A stretch of 34,979 nt of DNA, taken from assembly GCA_020200195.1 (NCBI GenBank), contig JAIVJE010000292.1:9567-44545 (forward strand), written 5' to 3'. The notes below the pieces were generated by a model. The model ran no database searches. It was not told the origin of the DNA and was given only the letters and a program-made list of their open reading frames with translations. The DNA comes from Acidobacteriota bacterium (GTDB lineage Bacteria; Acidobacteriota; Vicinamibacteria; Vicinamibacterales; 2-12-FULL-66-21). Positions within the stretch are counted from its first letter, which is position 1, and every line of letters starts with the position of its first letter. A program made the position numbers and the translations under genes. Of this stretch, positions 1 through 10,244 are shown in pieces.

Positions 1-173
1 GAGACCAACAGCCCCCGCTGTACGAGCCGCTGGAGGACCTTCGCCATCAACTCGATGGGAATGTTGTACTCCTCCGCGATCTCACGGGCGCTCGCGGAGG
101 CTGCGTCGGGGCGCACCGCGAGGTGCTTCATGGCGATGAGCGCGTAATCGGCCTTCTTAGATAGTCGAAGCAT
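1..173 (-). CDS. Rrf2-family transcriptional regulator, N-terminal part (runs off window)
   Basis: Reverse-strand translation MLRLSKKADYALIAMKHLAVRPDAASASAREIAEEYNIPIELMAKVLQRLVQRGLLVS matches the Rrf2/IscR-type winged helix N-terminus; located at the end of a suf operon. Confidence 0.85.
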   Translation of the reverse strand, partial: MLRLSKKADYALIAMKHLAVRPDAASASAREIAEEYNIPIELMAKVLQRLVQRGLLV

Positions 174-196
174 GGGGGCATCCTGTTTCCAGAGAC

Positions 197-224
197 GTGC
201 AACGTTCAGCGTGCAACGTTCACC
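197..224. repeat. Short tandem array, 7/14-bp period (GTGCAAC GTTCAGC GTGCAAC GTTCACC)
   Basis: Four consecutive heptads sharing GTnCAnC, read directly between the DUF59 stop and rrf2 start. Confidence 0.75.
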
Positions 225-615
225 ACATTCCCAGCTGGAGCTTCGCGGCGTCGGACATCCTGTCCTTCGTCCAGGCCGGCTCCCAGACGACATCGACCTT
301 GGCGTCCGAGACGCCGGGGACCGCCTTCACTTTCGTCGCGACTTCCACCGGCAGCGACTGTGCGGCAGGACACCCGGGCGCGGTGAGCGTCATGCGGATG
401 CCGGCGACGCCCGCGCTGTCCACGATGACGTCGTACACGAGCCCGAGCTCCCAGATGTTGACCGGAATCTCCGGGTCGAACACGGTGGAAATTGCAGCAA
501 TGATCTTCGATTTCAGTGCTGCGGTGTTCGTGGCATCCGGGACGAGCGCCGCGGTTTCCGTCCCGGACGCCGGTGGCTCTGGCGTTTCCGTGGGTGCCAT
601 CGGCAGCGGTTTCAT
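220..615 (-). CDS. DUF59/MIP18-family Fe-S assembly protein
   Basis: VFDPEIPVNIWELGLVYDVIVD...IRMTLTAPGCPAAQSLPVEVATKVKAVPGVSDAKVDVVWEPAWTKDRMSDAAK is diagnostic; lies in the suf operon. Confidence 0.93.
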   Translation of the reverse strand: MKPLPMAPTETPEPPASGTETAALVPDATNTAALKSKIIAAISTVFDPEIPVNIWELGLVYDVIVDSAGVAGIRMTLTAPGCPAAQSLPVEVATKVKAVPGVSDAKVDVVWEPAWTKDRMSDAAKLQLGMW

Positions 616-1055
616 TCAGTGCTCGCCTTCTCGTTTCGCTCCAGCGCGGCCTTCAGCGTGTGCCACGCGAGGCTCGCGCACTTCACCCGTACGGGAAACT
701 CACGCACGCCGGCAAATACGGACAGTTTGCCGAGATCCTCCACCGCGCGATCCGGAGGCGTCGTCACCATCTGGTGGAACCGGGCGAACAGCGACTGCGC
801 CGCGCCGACGGTCTGCCCCTTCACCGCGTCGGTCATCAGCGACGCCGAGGCCTTCGAGATAGCGCAGCCCGATCCTTGAAACGCCACGTCGGCGATTACG
901 TCGCCATCGATGGCCAGGAACAGGTTCAGGCGATCGCCGCACAAGGGGTTGAAACCTTCCGCGTGATGGCTCGCCTGCTCCAGCACGCGGAAGTTCCGCG
1001 GGCGCCGGTTGTGATCCAGGATGACCTCCTGGTACAGGTCGCTGAGGTCGCCCAT
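612..1055 (-). CDS. sufU: SufU/NifU-like Fe-S assembly scaffold
   Basis: LYQEVILDHNRRPRNF...NPLCGDRL...FQGSGCAISKASASLMTDAVKG is diagnostic. Confidence 0.95.
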   Translation of the reverse strand: MGDLSDLYQEVILDHNRRPRNFRVLEQASHHAEGFNPLCGDRLNLFLAIDGDVIADVAFQGSGCAISKASASLMTDAVKGQTVGAAQSLFARFHQMVTTPPDRAVEDLGKLSVFAGVREFPVRVKCASLAWHTLKAALERNEKASTE

Positions 1056-2293
1056 CAGGCGAACACCTCGCGCACCCGCCCGAGTGCGCGCACCAGTGCG
1101 TCCACATCATCGCGCGTGTTGTACATCGCGAGCGATGCGCGCGCGGTGGCCGGCACGCCGAACCGGTCCATGACCGGCTGGGCGCAGTGATGGCCCGTCC
1201 GTATCGCCACACCCTCCCGATCCACGATGGTGCCGATGTCGTGCGGATGCACGCCGTCCATGACGAACGAGAGGATGCTTGCCTTGTGCGCCGCTGTGCC
1301 GATCATCCGGATGCCCGGGATCGCGGTCAGCGCTTCGGTGCCGTACGCCAGCAGGTCCTGCTCGTGCCGCGCCGCGTTCTCGAGCCCGACCGAGGTGATG
1401 TAATCGAGCGCCGCGCCGAGTCCGATCGCACCAGCGATGTCCGGTGTGCCCGCCTCGAACTTATAGGGCAACACGTTCCAGGTCGACTTCTCGAACGTGA
1501 CGGACGCGATCATATCGCCGCCGCCGAGGAACGGCGGGAGGTCCGTCAGCACCGAGGCCTTCCCGTAAAGCACGCCGATGCCGGTCGGCCCGTACAGCTT
1601 GTGGCCGGTGGCGGCGTAGAAATCACAGTCGAGCGCCTGCACGTCGACAGGCATATGATATGCGGCTTGCGAACCGTCGAGTAGCACTGGAATCCCGTGT
1701 GCGTGCGCGATCCGGACGATCTCCGCAGCCGGGGTAATCGTGCCCAGCGCGTTCGACATGTGGGTGATCGCGACGAGCTTGGTGCGCGGTCCGAGCAGCG
1801 CTTCGAACGCGTCGAGCATCAGCTCGCCGCGGTCATCAATCGGCGCCACACGCAACCGGGCGCCCTGCCGCTCGCAGAGCAGCTGCCACGGCACGATGTT
1901 CGAGTGGTGTTCCATCGCGGAGATCACTACCTCATCGTCTTTTTGAACATGCTGCCGGCCGTACGCATGCGCCACGAGGTTGATGCTCTCGGTGGCGTTA
2001 CGGGTGAATACGATTTCGCGGGTCTCGCGCGCGTTGAAGAATACGCGGACTTTCACGCGGGCGCCCTCGTACGCTTCCGTCGCCACCTCGCTCAGCTCGT
2101 GCACCCCGCGGTGGACGTTGGCGTTGATTTCCGTGTAGTACCGGGTGATGGAGTCGATGACGACCTGGGGTTTCTGCGTGGTCGCCGCGTTATCAAGATA
2201 GACCAGCGGGCGGCCGCGCGCCTGGCGACGCAGCAACGGGAAGTCAGCGCGGACCTGCGCGACGTCGAATCCCGCCGCTACGACGGAGGTCAT
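1055..2293 (-). CDS. sufS: SufS-type cysteine desulfurase
   Basis: VYLDNAATTQKPQ, ATGHKLYGPTGIGVLYG (PLP lysine), RTGHHCAQPVMDRFGV. Confidence 0.97.
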   Translation of the reverse strand: MTSVVAAGFDVAQVRADFPLLRRQARGRPLVYLDNAATTQKPQVVIDSITRYYTEINANVHRGVHELSEVATEAYEGARVKVRVFFNARETREIVFTRNATESINLVAHAYGRQHVQKDDEVVISAMEHHSNIVPWQLLCERQGARLRVAPIDDRGELMLDAFEALLGPRTKLVAITHMSNALGTITPAAEIVRIAHAHGIPVLLDGSQAAYHMPVDVQALDCDFYAATGHKLYGPTGIGVLYGKASVLTDLPPFLGGGDMIASVTFEKSTWNVLPYKFEAGTPDIAGAIGLGAALDYITSVGLENAARHEQDLLAYGTEALTAIPGIRMIGTAAHKASILSFVMDGVHPHDIGTIVDREGVAIRTGHHCAQPVMDRFGVPATARASLAMYNTRDDVDALVRALGRVREVFA

Positions 2294-3575
2294 GCGGCGT
2301 CCGCCTCGGCGAGATCCTTGGCGAGCTGGGCGTAGAGCTCCGCTTCGAGCGCGATGCGAAGCGGTTCGACCTTGACGCGATCCAGGATGTCACCGGCAAA
2401 GGCGTGAATCAGCATGTCCCGCGCTTCGGCGAACGTCAGGCCGCGGGCTTGCAGATAGAAGAGTGCGTCGTCGTCCAGCTGACCGATCGCCGCCCCATGC
2501 GTGCACTTCACATCGTCCGCAAAGATCTCGAGCTGGGGCTTGGTGTTGATCGATGCGGAATCGGACAACAGCAGAGCACGGTTCGTCTGTTTGGCGTCGG
2601 TCTTCTGAGCGTCCTGCCGCACGATGATTTTGCCGTTGAAGACCGCCTTGGCGCGGCCGCCCAGGATGCCCTTGTAGATTTCGTGACTCGGACAATGCGC
2701 CTTCGCATGGTCGATGGTCGTGTGGTTATCGACCAGGCGCTCGCCGTCGGCCAGGTACAGGCCGTTCAGCGTGCACTCAGCGCCCTCGCCGTCGAGGACG
2801 GCGAAGACGTCGTTGCGAACGATGCGGCCGCCCAGCGCGAACGAATGCGACGAGAAGTTGCTGCTGCGCGCCGCGTGGACGTGCATGCTGGCGACATGGA
2901 ACGCGTCAAGGCTCTCCTGCTGGACTTTGTAGTGATCCAGCACGGATTGGCGAAGTACGCATCTCCGTGAGCGCCGACGTACGTCTCCACGATCCTCGAC
3001 TGGCTGCGGTCGCCGGCGACAATCAACGCGCGCGGATGCGACATCGTCCCGGCGCCCGACGAGACGAACAGCAGTTGCAGAGGCTGTTCGACAACGACAC
3101 CTTCGGGAATGTACACGTATGCGCCATCCTGCGAGAGCGCCGTGTTCAGCGCCGTGAAGCCTCTGGCACCGAACTCGGCAAGCTGCCCCATGTACCGCGA
3201 GACGACGTCCGCATGCTCGGTCACCGCCGTGGAGAGCGACCCGACGCGGATGCCAGCCGGTAGACCCGCGACGCGCGACAGCTCCGAGATCACTTGACCA
3301 TTGAGAATGACAAGGCGGTGGGGGGCATCGCCATAGAGGAAAGCGTCGAGGTCATCAGCGCGCACGGCGGAGCCATCGGCGATCGTGAACTCGGCTGCGG
3401 CGATAGGCGACACGTTCGTGAACCGCCACTCCTCGTCACGGACGGTTGGGAAGCCAACAGCCGCGAACTTCGCCGCCGCGCGCTCACGCAGGTCCTGCAG
3501 CCACCGCGGTCCCCCCTGGGGCCGCTGTTCGAGCGCCGCCTGCCACGTCTGTCTCTTCTCCACAACTGGCGTCAT
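2290..3575 (-). pseudogene. sufD: SufD Fe-S assembly protein, frameshifted/internally deleted
   Basis: N-terminal ORF (2766-3575) ends its homology at ...ETYVGAHGDAYFAN; C-terminal ORF (2290-2943) resumes in another frame at VLDHYKVQQESLDAFHV. Position and both halves fit SufD. Confidence 0.85.
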
Positions 3576-3587
3576 GTACCTCTCCGC

Positions 3588-4349
3588 CTACGCGCTCACC
3601 GGTTCGGCGCCGGTCTCAATCCAGCTGTAGCCCTTCTTCTCGAGCTCCAGCGCCAGCTCTTTGCCGCCGGATTTCACGATGCGGCCGCCGCTGAGCACGT
3701 GCACGTAGTCGGGCACGATGTAGTCGAGCAACCGCTGGTAGTGGGTGACGACGATAATCGCCCGATCGGGGGCGCGCATCGCGTTGACGCCGCGCGCGAC
3801 GAGCTTGAGCGCGTCGATGTCCAGCCCTGAATCCGTCTCGTCGAGCACCGCCAGCCTGGGTTCGAGCAGCGCCATCTGAAAGATCTCGTTGCGCTTTTTC
3901 TCGCCCCCTGAGAACCCTTCGTTGACCGCCCGGGTCAGCATGCTCTTGTCGATGTCCAGCAGCTCCGACCGCTGCTGGATCAACTGCATGAACTCCATCG
4001 CGTCGAGCTCCGGCTGTCCGCGGTGCTTCCGCATGGCGTTGACGGCCGCCTTGAGGAAGTAGGCGTTGTTGACGCCGGCGATTTCGACGGGATACTGGAA
4101 GGCCATGAACACGCCCTCGCGCGCGCGCTCGTCAGGATCCAGCTCCAGAAGGTCGCGTCCTTCATAGAGGACCGTGCCGCCCGTCACTTCGTAGTGAGGA
4201 TGGCCCGCCAGTGCGCGGGCGAGGGTGCTCTTGCCCGATCCGTTCGGACCCATGATGGCGTGGACTTCGCCCGCGTCGACGTGAAGGTCGACGCCTTTCA
4301 GGATCTCCTTTCCTTCCGCCCGAACCTGCAGATTCTTGATCTCAAGCAT
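3588..4349 (-). CDS. sufC: SufC ABC-type ATPase
   Basis: MLEIKNLQVRAEGKEILKGVDL...GPNGSGKST...FSGGEKKRNEI...LDETDSGLDIDAL. Confidence 0.97.
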   Translation of the reverse strand: MLEIKNLQVRAEGKEILKGVDLHVDAGEVHAIMGPNGSGKSTLARALAGHPHYEVTGGTVLYEGRDLLELDPDERAREGVFMAFQYPVEIAGVNNAYFLKAAVNAMRKHRGQPELDAMEFMQLIQQRSELLDIDKSMLTRAVNEGFSGGEKKRNEIFQMALLEPRLAVLDETDSGLDIDALKLVARGVNAMRAPDRAIIVVTHYQRLLDYIVPDYVHVLSGGRIVKSGGKELALELEKKGYSWIETGAEPVSA

Positions 4350-4381
4350 TGCGTGCGATTCCTCCGGCTGCCTTCAGCCGC

Positions 4382-5827
<1,446 letters not shown>

Positions 5828-5830
5828 TGG

Positions 5831-5866
5831 AAGCTTCCAGCTGGCAGCTACCGGCTCCCAGCAGCC
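5831..5866. repeat. Degenerate 7-bp tandem array (AAGCTTC CAGCTGG CAGCTAC CGGCTCC CAGCAGC)
   Basis: Period-7 recurrence of a CAGCTnC-like unit in the sufA-sufB spacer, read directly. Confidence 0.6.
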
Positions 5867-5902
5867 AGGTGACGTCTGGACGCTGAAACCGGAAGCGGGG
5901 CA

Positions 5903-6229
5903 CTACACGCTGAACGACGTACCGCACCCGCACGAGCTCTTCGCGTTCGGGTTGTTGAAGATGAAACCCTTGCTCACCAGGCTCATGTCGTAGTCGAGCG
6001 TCGTGCCCTGAAGGAACCGGTAGCTCTTCGGGTCGACGAACACTCTGGACCCCTCGGGTCCCTCGAATACCTGGTCCCCCTCGCGCGGGCCGGGCTCCCA
6101 CGCGAAGGTATAACTCAACCCCGAACAGCCCCCGGCCTTGATGCCGATGCGCAAACCCCCGTCAATCAGCCCATTTTTCATGGTCATCTTGCGGATGAGC
6201 TTGTCGGCGTTGTCGCTGATTTGGAGCAC
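5903..6229 (-). CDS. sufA: HesB/IscA/SufA-family Fe-S carrier
   Basis: LRIGIKAGGCSGLSYTFAWE ... FNNPNAKSSCGCGTSFSV (C-x(n)-CGC motif). Confidence 0.93.
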   Translation of the reverse strand: MLQISDNADKLIRKMTMKNGLIDGGLRIGIKAGGCSGLSYTFAWEPGPREGDQVFEGPEGSRVFVDPKSYRFLQGTTLDYDMSLVSKGFIFNNPNAKSSCGCGTSFSV

Positions 6230-6272
6230 GGTCCCCTCGCCCTGGCGAAACTACGACCAGAACAGTCCTATA

Positions 6273-7428
6273 TTAGTATTTCGGCTGGGTAGGATCAACC
6301 TGCTCGATCCACGCGAGGACACCGCCGGTCAGGTTCCGCGCGTGGGTGACCCCCCGCTCGTGCAGGAACGCCACGGCGCGTGCGCTGCGTCCGCCAGACT
6401 TGCAATAGACGACGACCTCAGCTTGTGGATTCAGATCGGCCCACCGGTAAGGCAGCTCTGCCATCGGAATGGAGAGCGATCCAGGAATGCTGCAGATCCG
6501 GATTTCGTGCGGCTCGCGCACATCGACGAGGACCGGTGGAGTTCCGGCACCGATGCGGGTACTGAGCTCGGTCACCGTCATGTCTCGCCCGGGAGCGGGA
6601 GCACAGTAGTTTTCGATCTCGCGCAGCTCCCGGATCGTTCGGTGCAGCCCGCACGCCGGACAGTCGGGATCCCTTCGCAGCCTGATCTCGCGGAAACGCA
6701 TGCGCAGCGCGTCATAGATCAGGAGCCGTCCGATAAGCGGTTCGCCGATGCCGAGAATGACCTTGATCGTTTCAGTGGCCTGAATCGTCCCGATGACGCC
6801 CGGCAGCACTCCCAGCACTCCACCCTCTGCGCAGCTCGGCACGATCCCCGGCGGCGGCGGCTCCGGATGCAAGCATCGATAACAAGGGCCGTCGGCTGAT
6901 GCGAATACCGACGCCTGCCCTTCGAAGCGGAAGATGCTGCCGTAGACATTCGGTCGTCCCGCCACCACGCATGCGTCGTTGACGAGATAGCGCGTTGGGA
7001 AATTGTCCGTACCATCCACGATGATGTCGTACGCGGAGACCAGCTCTATCCCATTCGCGGCCTGAAACGCGCGGTCATGGAGCTCGAGGTGGACCTCAGG
7101 GTTGATGGACTTCAACCTCGACCGCGCCGATTCAAGCTTCGGGCGGCCGACGTCGTCGGTCCCATGAAGGATTTGCCGGTGTAGATTGCTCAGGTCGACG
7201 GCGTCGAAGTCTACAATCCCGAGTGTGCCGACGCCGGCAGCGGCAAGATAGAGCGCGGCCGGCGAGCCGAGACCTCCGGCACCGATGCACAAGACGCGCC
7301 GCCTTGAGCCGCTGCTGGCCGTTCTCTCCCACTTCGGGGAGCGCCAGATGCCGGCTATACCGAACCAGTTCGTCCGGCGAAAACTCGTCAGCCATACCGT
7401 CCTCATCATTGTCCGCTGTTTCAATCAC
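6273..7428 (-). pseudogene. moeB: MoeB/ThiF-family adenylyltransferase with C-terminal rhodanese domain; apparent frameshift near 7293
   Basis: ORF 7132-7428 supplies MIETADNDEDGMADEFSPDELVRYSRHLALPEVGENGQQRLKAAR; ORF 6273-7424 supplies VLCIGAGGLGSPAALYLAAAG...TDNFPTRYLVND... plus rhodanese VVVYCKSGGRSARAVAFL. Continuity breaks in a GCGGCGCG tract. Confidence 0.85.
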
Positions 7429-7456
7429 CGGAGGTTTCGCCTAAACTTCGTCTATC

Positions 7457-8956
7457 GTGGATCTCAGCTCGTTGTCCCCGGTTCTGGCCGGCTTGGCCCT
7501 GGGTCTCGGGGTGGGCACGGTCATGTGGGTCGTCGCGTTGCGGCGACGGTCCGCGGAGCTTCGCGGGGAGCTTGCCGCCCGGGAGGAGGCGTTGGCGCGG
7601 CTGCACCAGGATCTCGCCTCGGCCCGTGAGGCGGGGGCCCGGCTGGGCGCTGAACTCGCAGCTCATCGCCAGTCGTCCGCCGAGAAACTTGCGGTGCTGC
7701 AAGGGGCGGAGGCCAGACTACGCGAGGCGTTCTCGGCGCTGTCGTCCGACGCGCTGAAACAGAACAACGAGTCATTCCTGCAGCTTGCGCGCGCTTCTCT
7801 CGGCGAGTTTCAGAAGACCGCGTCGATGGACCTCGACGGCCGGCACAAAGCAATCGAAACCCTCGTGCTCCCGCTCCGGGACTCGCTGACGAAGGTTGAC
7901 ACGAAGCTGCAGGAAGTCGAGCGCGGCCGTGCAACGTCGCAGGCCCAGCTCTCCGAACAGCTCCGATCGCTGACGCAATCCCAGCAGGTGCTGCAGTCCG
8001 AGACGAGCCGACTGTCGCGCGCGCTGCGCTCGCCCAACGTCCGCGGGCAATGGGGTGAACTGCAGTTGCGCCGTGTCCTCGAAACCGCCGGTATGGTGGA
8101 GGGCAGCCACTACGAGATCAAGGAGTCGGCGCGGGTCGACGAGAGCCGGCTGACGCCGGACGTCCTTGTCAGGCTTCCAGGGGGAAAAAACGTCGTCGTG
8201 GACGCGAAAGTGCCGCTGACCGCATACCTCGACGCCGGCGATCTCGATGACGACGCGCTGCGCGAGGTGAAGCTTCGGGACCATGCCAGGCAGGTCAGGG
8301 ATCACGTCGTCAGGCTCGGCAACAAAACGTACTGGGCCCACTTCCAGCCCGCGCCCGATATCGTCGTGATGTTCGTGCCCGGTGAGGCGCTGCTGCACGC
8401 CGCGATGCAGCACGACACCGCGCTGCTGGAGTTCAGCATGGCACGGGGCGTGATGCTTGCGAGTCCGCTGACGCTGGTCGCGCTGCTACGCGCAATTGCC
8501 TACGGCTGGCAGCAGGAGACGATCGCGAAGAATGCGCAGGAGATCAGCGAGCTGGGCCGCAACTTGTACGACCGGATCGCGAAACTCGCCGAACACTTCG
8601 AAAGCGTCGGCAAGAGCCTGGCGAAGGCGGTGCAGTCGTACAACAGCGCCGTCGGAACGCTCGAGAGCCGCGTGCTCGTAACGGCGCGGCGCCTGAAGGA
8701 CAAAGGCGTGACGGCAACGGAGGAGTTCCCGGAGCTCGAGACGATTGATCAGACGCCGCGGGCGCTCGGGGCCGCCGAATTGACCGGCCTGTTCGAGGAC
8801 GTGCCTGGTGACGGGACCGTGCTGAAGGAATGGTCTTTCAGATCGAATCTCACGCCGCTGACCGACGTCGCACCCGAGCCGACCGCGAGATCGAGTAACT
8901 CGCCGACGCGCGGCAGGTCATCCACTCGCACCTCGACGCTGTTTCGCGCGACATAG
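7457..8956 (+). CDS. rmuC: RmuC-family DNA recombination protein (3' end probably altered)
   Basis: LRSPNVRGQWGELQLRRVLETAGMVEGSHYE...LPGGKNVVVDAKVPLTAYLDA is diagnostic of RmuC; the tail after about 8830 is antisense to the SIMPL gene. Confidence 0.92.
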   Translation: MDLSSLSPVLAGLALGLGVGTVMWVVALRRRSAELRGELAAREEALARLHQDLASAREAGARLGAELAAHRQSSAEKLAVLQGAEARLREAFSALSSDALKQNNESFLQLARASLGEFQKTASMDLDGRHKAIETLVLPLRDSLTKVDTKLQEVERGRATSQAQLSEQLRSLTQSQQVLQSETSRLSRALRSPNVRGQWGELQLRRVLETAGMVEGSHYEIKESARVDESRLTPDVLVRLPGGKNVVVDAKVPLTAYLDAGDLDDDALREVKLRDHARQVRDHVVRLGNKTYWAHFQPAPDIVVMFVPGEALLHAAMQHDTALLEFSMARGVMLASPLTLVALLRAIAYGWQQETIAKNAQEISELGRNLYDRIAKLAEHFESVGKSLAKAVQSYNSAVGTLESRVLVTARRLKDKGVTATEEFPELETIDQTPRALGAAELTGLFEDVPGDGTVLKEWSFRSNLTPLTDVAPEPTARSSNSPTRGRSSTRTSTLFRAT

Positions 8957-9282
8957 CCGCGCAGCGTCTGACGGCCGTTTACGTAGTCGTACTCCGGTTG
9001 CAGATCGTACGAGGACGTTTTGAGCGCGTCGGGCGGTATCCCGGCGCCCTTCAGATTCTGCATGACGGCCGCCATTGCGTCCGCGTTGAGCCGCTGCGCT
9101 TCACGCGGGCTGCGGGCCCGCGACTCCGCTGTGATCGACACCCACGCACGGTCCGGCGCGCGTTTGACGATGGCTTGGCCGGCGGTCACGATGACGGGCC
9201 CTTCAGGGGTTACCGGGGCCTGCGCCCAGGCGGACGCCACAGCGAACGACCAGATCACGACCGCAGCGACGGTACGGTACAC
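8749..9282 (-). pseudogene. SIMPL-domain periplasmic protein, C-terminally truncated
   Basis: GTG start at 9282 with AGGAGG upstream; signal peptide VYRTVAAVVIWSFAVASAWAQ; VIVTAGQAIVKRAPDRAWVSITAESRARSPREAQRLNADAM...SVSGVRFDLKD, then homology ends and the frame continues antisense to rmuC. Confidence 0.75.
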
Positions 9283-9308
9283 GCGACCTCCTACATACAC
9301 TTCACGGG

Positions 9309-9364
9309 TGGTTCCGCACGAATGGTTCTGCACGAGTGGTTCCGCACGAGTGGTTCCGTATTCA
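9309..9364. repeat. 14-bp tandem repeat, about 4 copies (TGGTTCCGCACGAG)
   Basis: TGGTTCCGCACGAA / TGGTTCTGCACGAG / TGGTTCCGCACGAG / TGGTTCCGTATTCA read directly. Confidence 0.9.
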
Positions 9365-9374
9365 TGCTCACTAC

Positions 9375-10229
9375 TTAGACGTTGGCGAAACCGCCGTGGA
9401 CGTCACACGCGACGCGGAAACCTATGCCGTATGAATAGGTGTCGGGAGGCACCTTGTGTCGGTGGCTGCACGACAGCATCCGGACATCGGCGACCAGCCA
9501 GCTGCCGCCGCGCAGCACGCGCAGGTGACCCTTCGGCGGGCCGGTGGGGTTGCGGTCAGGCCCGGTGTGGTAATACGACGGATCGTACCAGTCCTGCACC
9601 CACTCCCACACATTGCCGATCACGTCGAACAACCCGTACGCGTTGGGGGGATAAGTTCGACACGTCGAAGTGCCGTGCGCGGCTTTCATCGACGGGTCAG
9701 TCAGGAAGTTCGCCAGATCACGTTCGAGCCGGTCGCCCCAGGGGTACCATTTGCGCTCGAGGCCGCCGCGCGCAGCCTTCTCCCACTCGGCTTCGGTCGG
9801 CAGCCGCAGGGTCCGGCCTGACGCCGTCGAGAGCCACGCGCAATACGCCACCGCATCGTCCCAGCGCACCAGCGTCACCGGGTGATCGAGGCGATCCGCC
9901 GGCGGCGCGGAGTCCGACCAGACGTACGGCTGGCCGGTCGCGCGGAACGCGCGCTCGCGCTCGCGGCCTCCGGCGGTGACGACTACCGGCAGTTCATAGA
10001 TCGCGGGCACGCGGTGTCCCGTCTCGTGAACGAAGCGCGCATACTCGGCCTGCGTTACCGGTTGCACCGCGATCAGAAACTCGTCGACATGAACCGAGCG
10101 CGACGGCCGTTCATCCGCCTCGGCCTCGTCGCATCCCATCGGAAATTCTCCCGCGGGAATGAGCGCCAGTTCAGGCAGGATGTCGGCAGCCATCAAAGCG
10201 GCAGACAGGATAACGCAACTTCTTTTCAT
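9375..10229 (-). CDS. Formylglycine-generating-enzyme (SUMF1/FGE-sulfatase) domain protein
   Basis: IPAGEFPMGCDEAEADERPSRSVHVDEF...RLPTEAEWEKAARGG...YGLFDVIGNVWEWVQDWY...RVLRGGSW...GFRVA. ATG at 10229 preferred over the longer ORF start. Confidence 0.93.
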   Translation of the reverse strand: MKRSCVILSAALMAADILPELALIPAGEFPMGCDEAEADERPSRSVHVDEFLIAVQPVTQAEYARFVHETGHRVPAIYELPVVVTAGGRERERAFRATGQPYVWSDSAPPADRLDHPVTLVRWDDAVAYCAWLSTASGRTLRLPTEAEWEKAARGGLERKWYPWGDRLERDLANFLTDPSMKAAHGTSTCRTYPPNAYGLFDVIGNVWEWVQDWYDPSYYHTGPDRNPTGPPKGHLRVLRGGSWLVADVRMLSCSHRHKVPPDTYSYGIGFRVACDVHGGFANV

Positions 10230-10244
10230 GTACACTTTTCGGCC

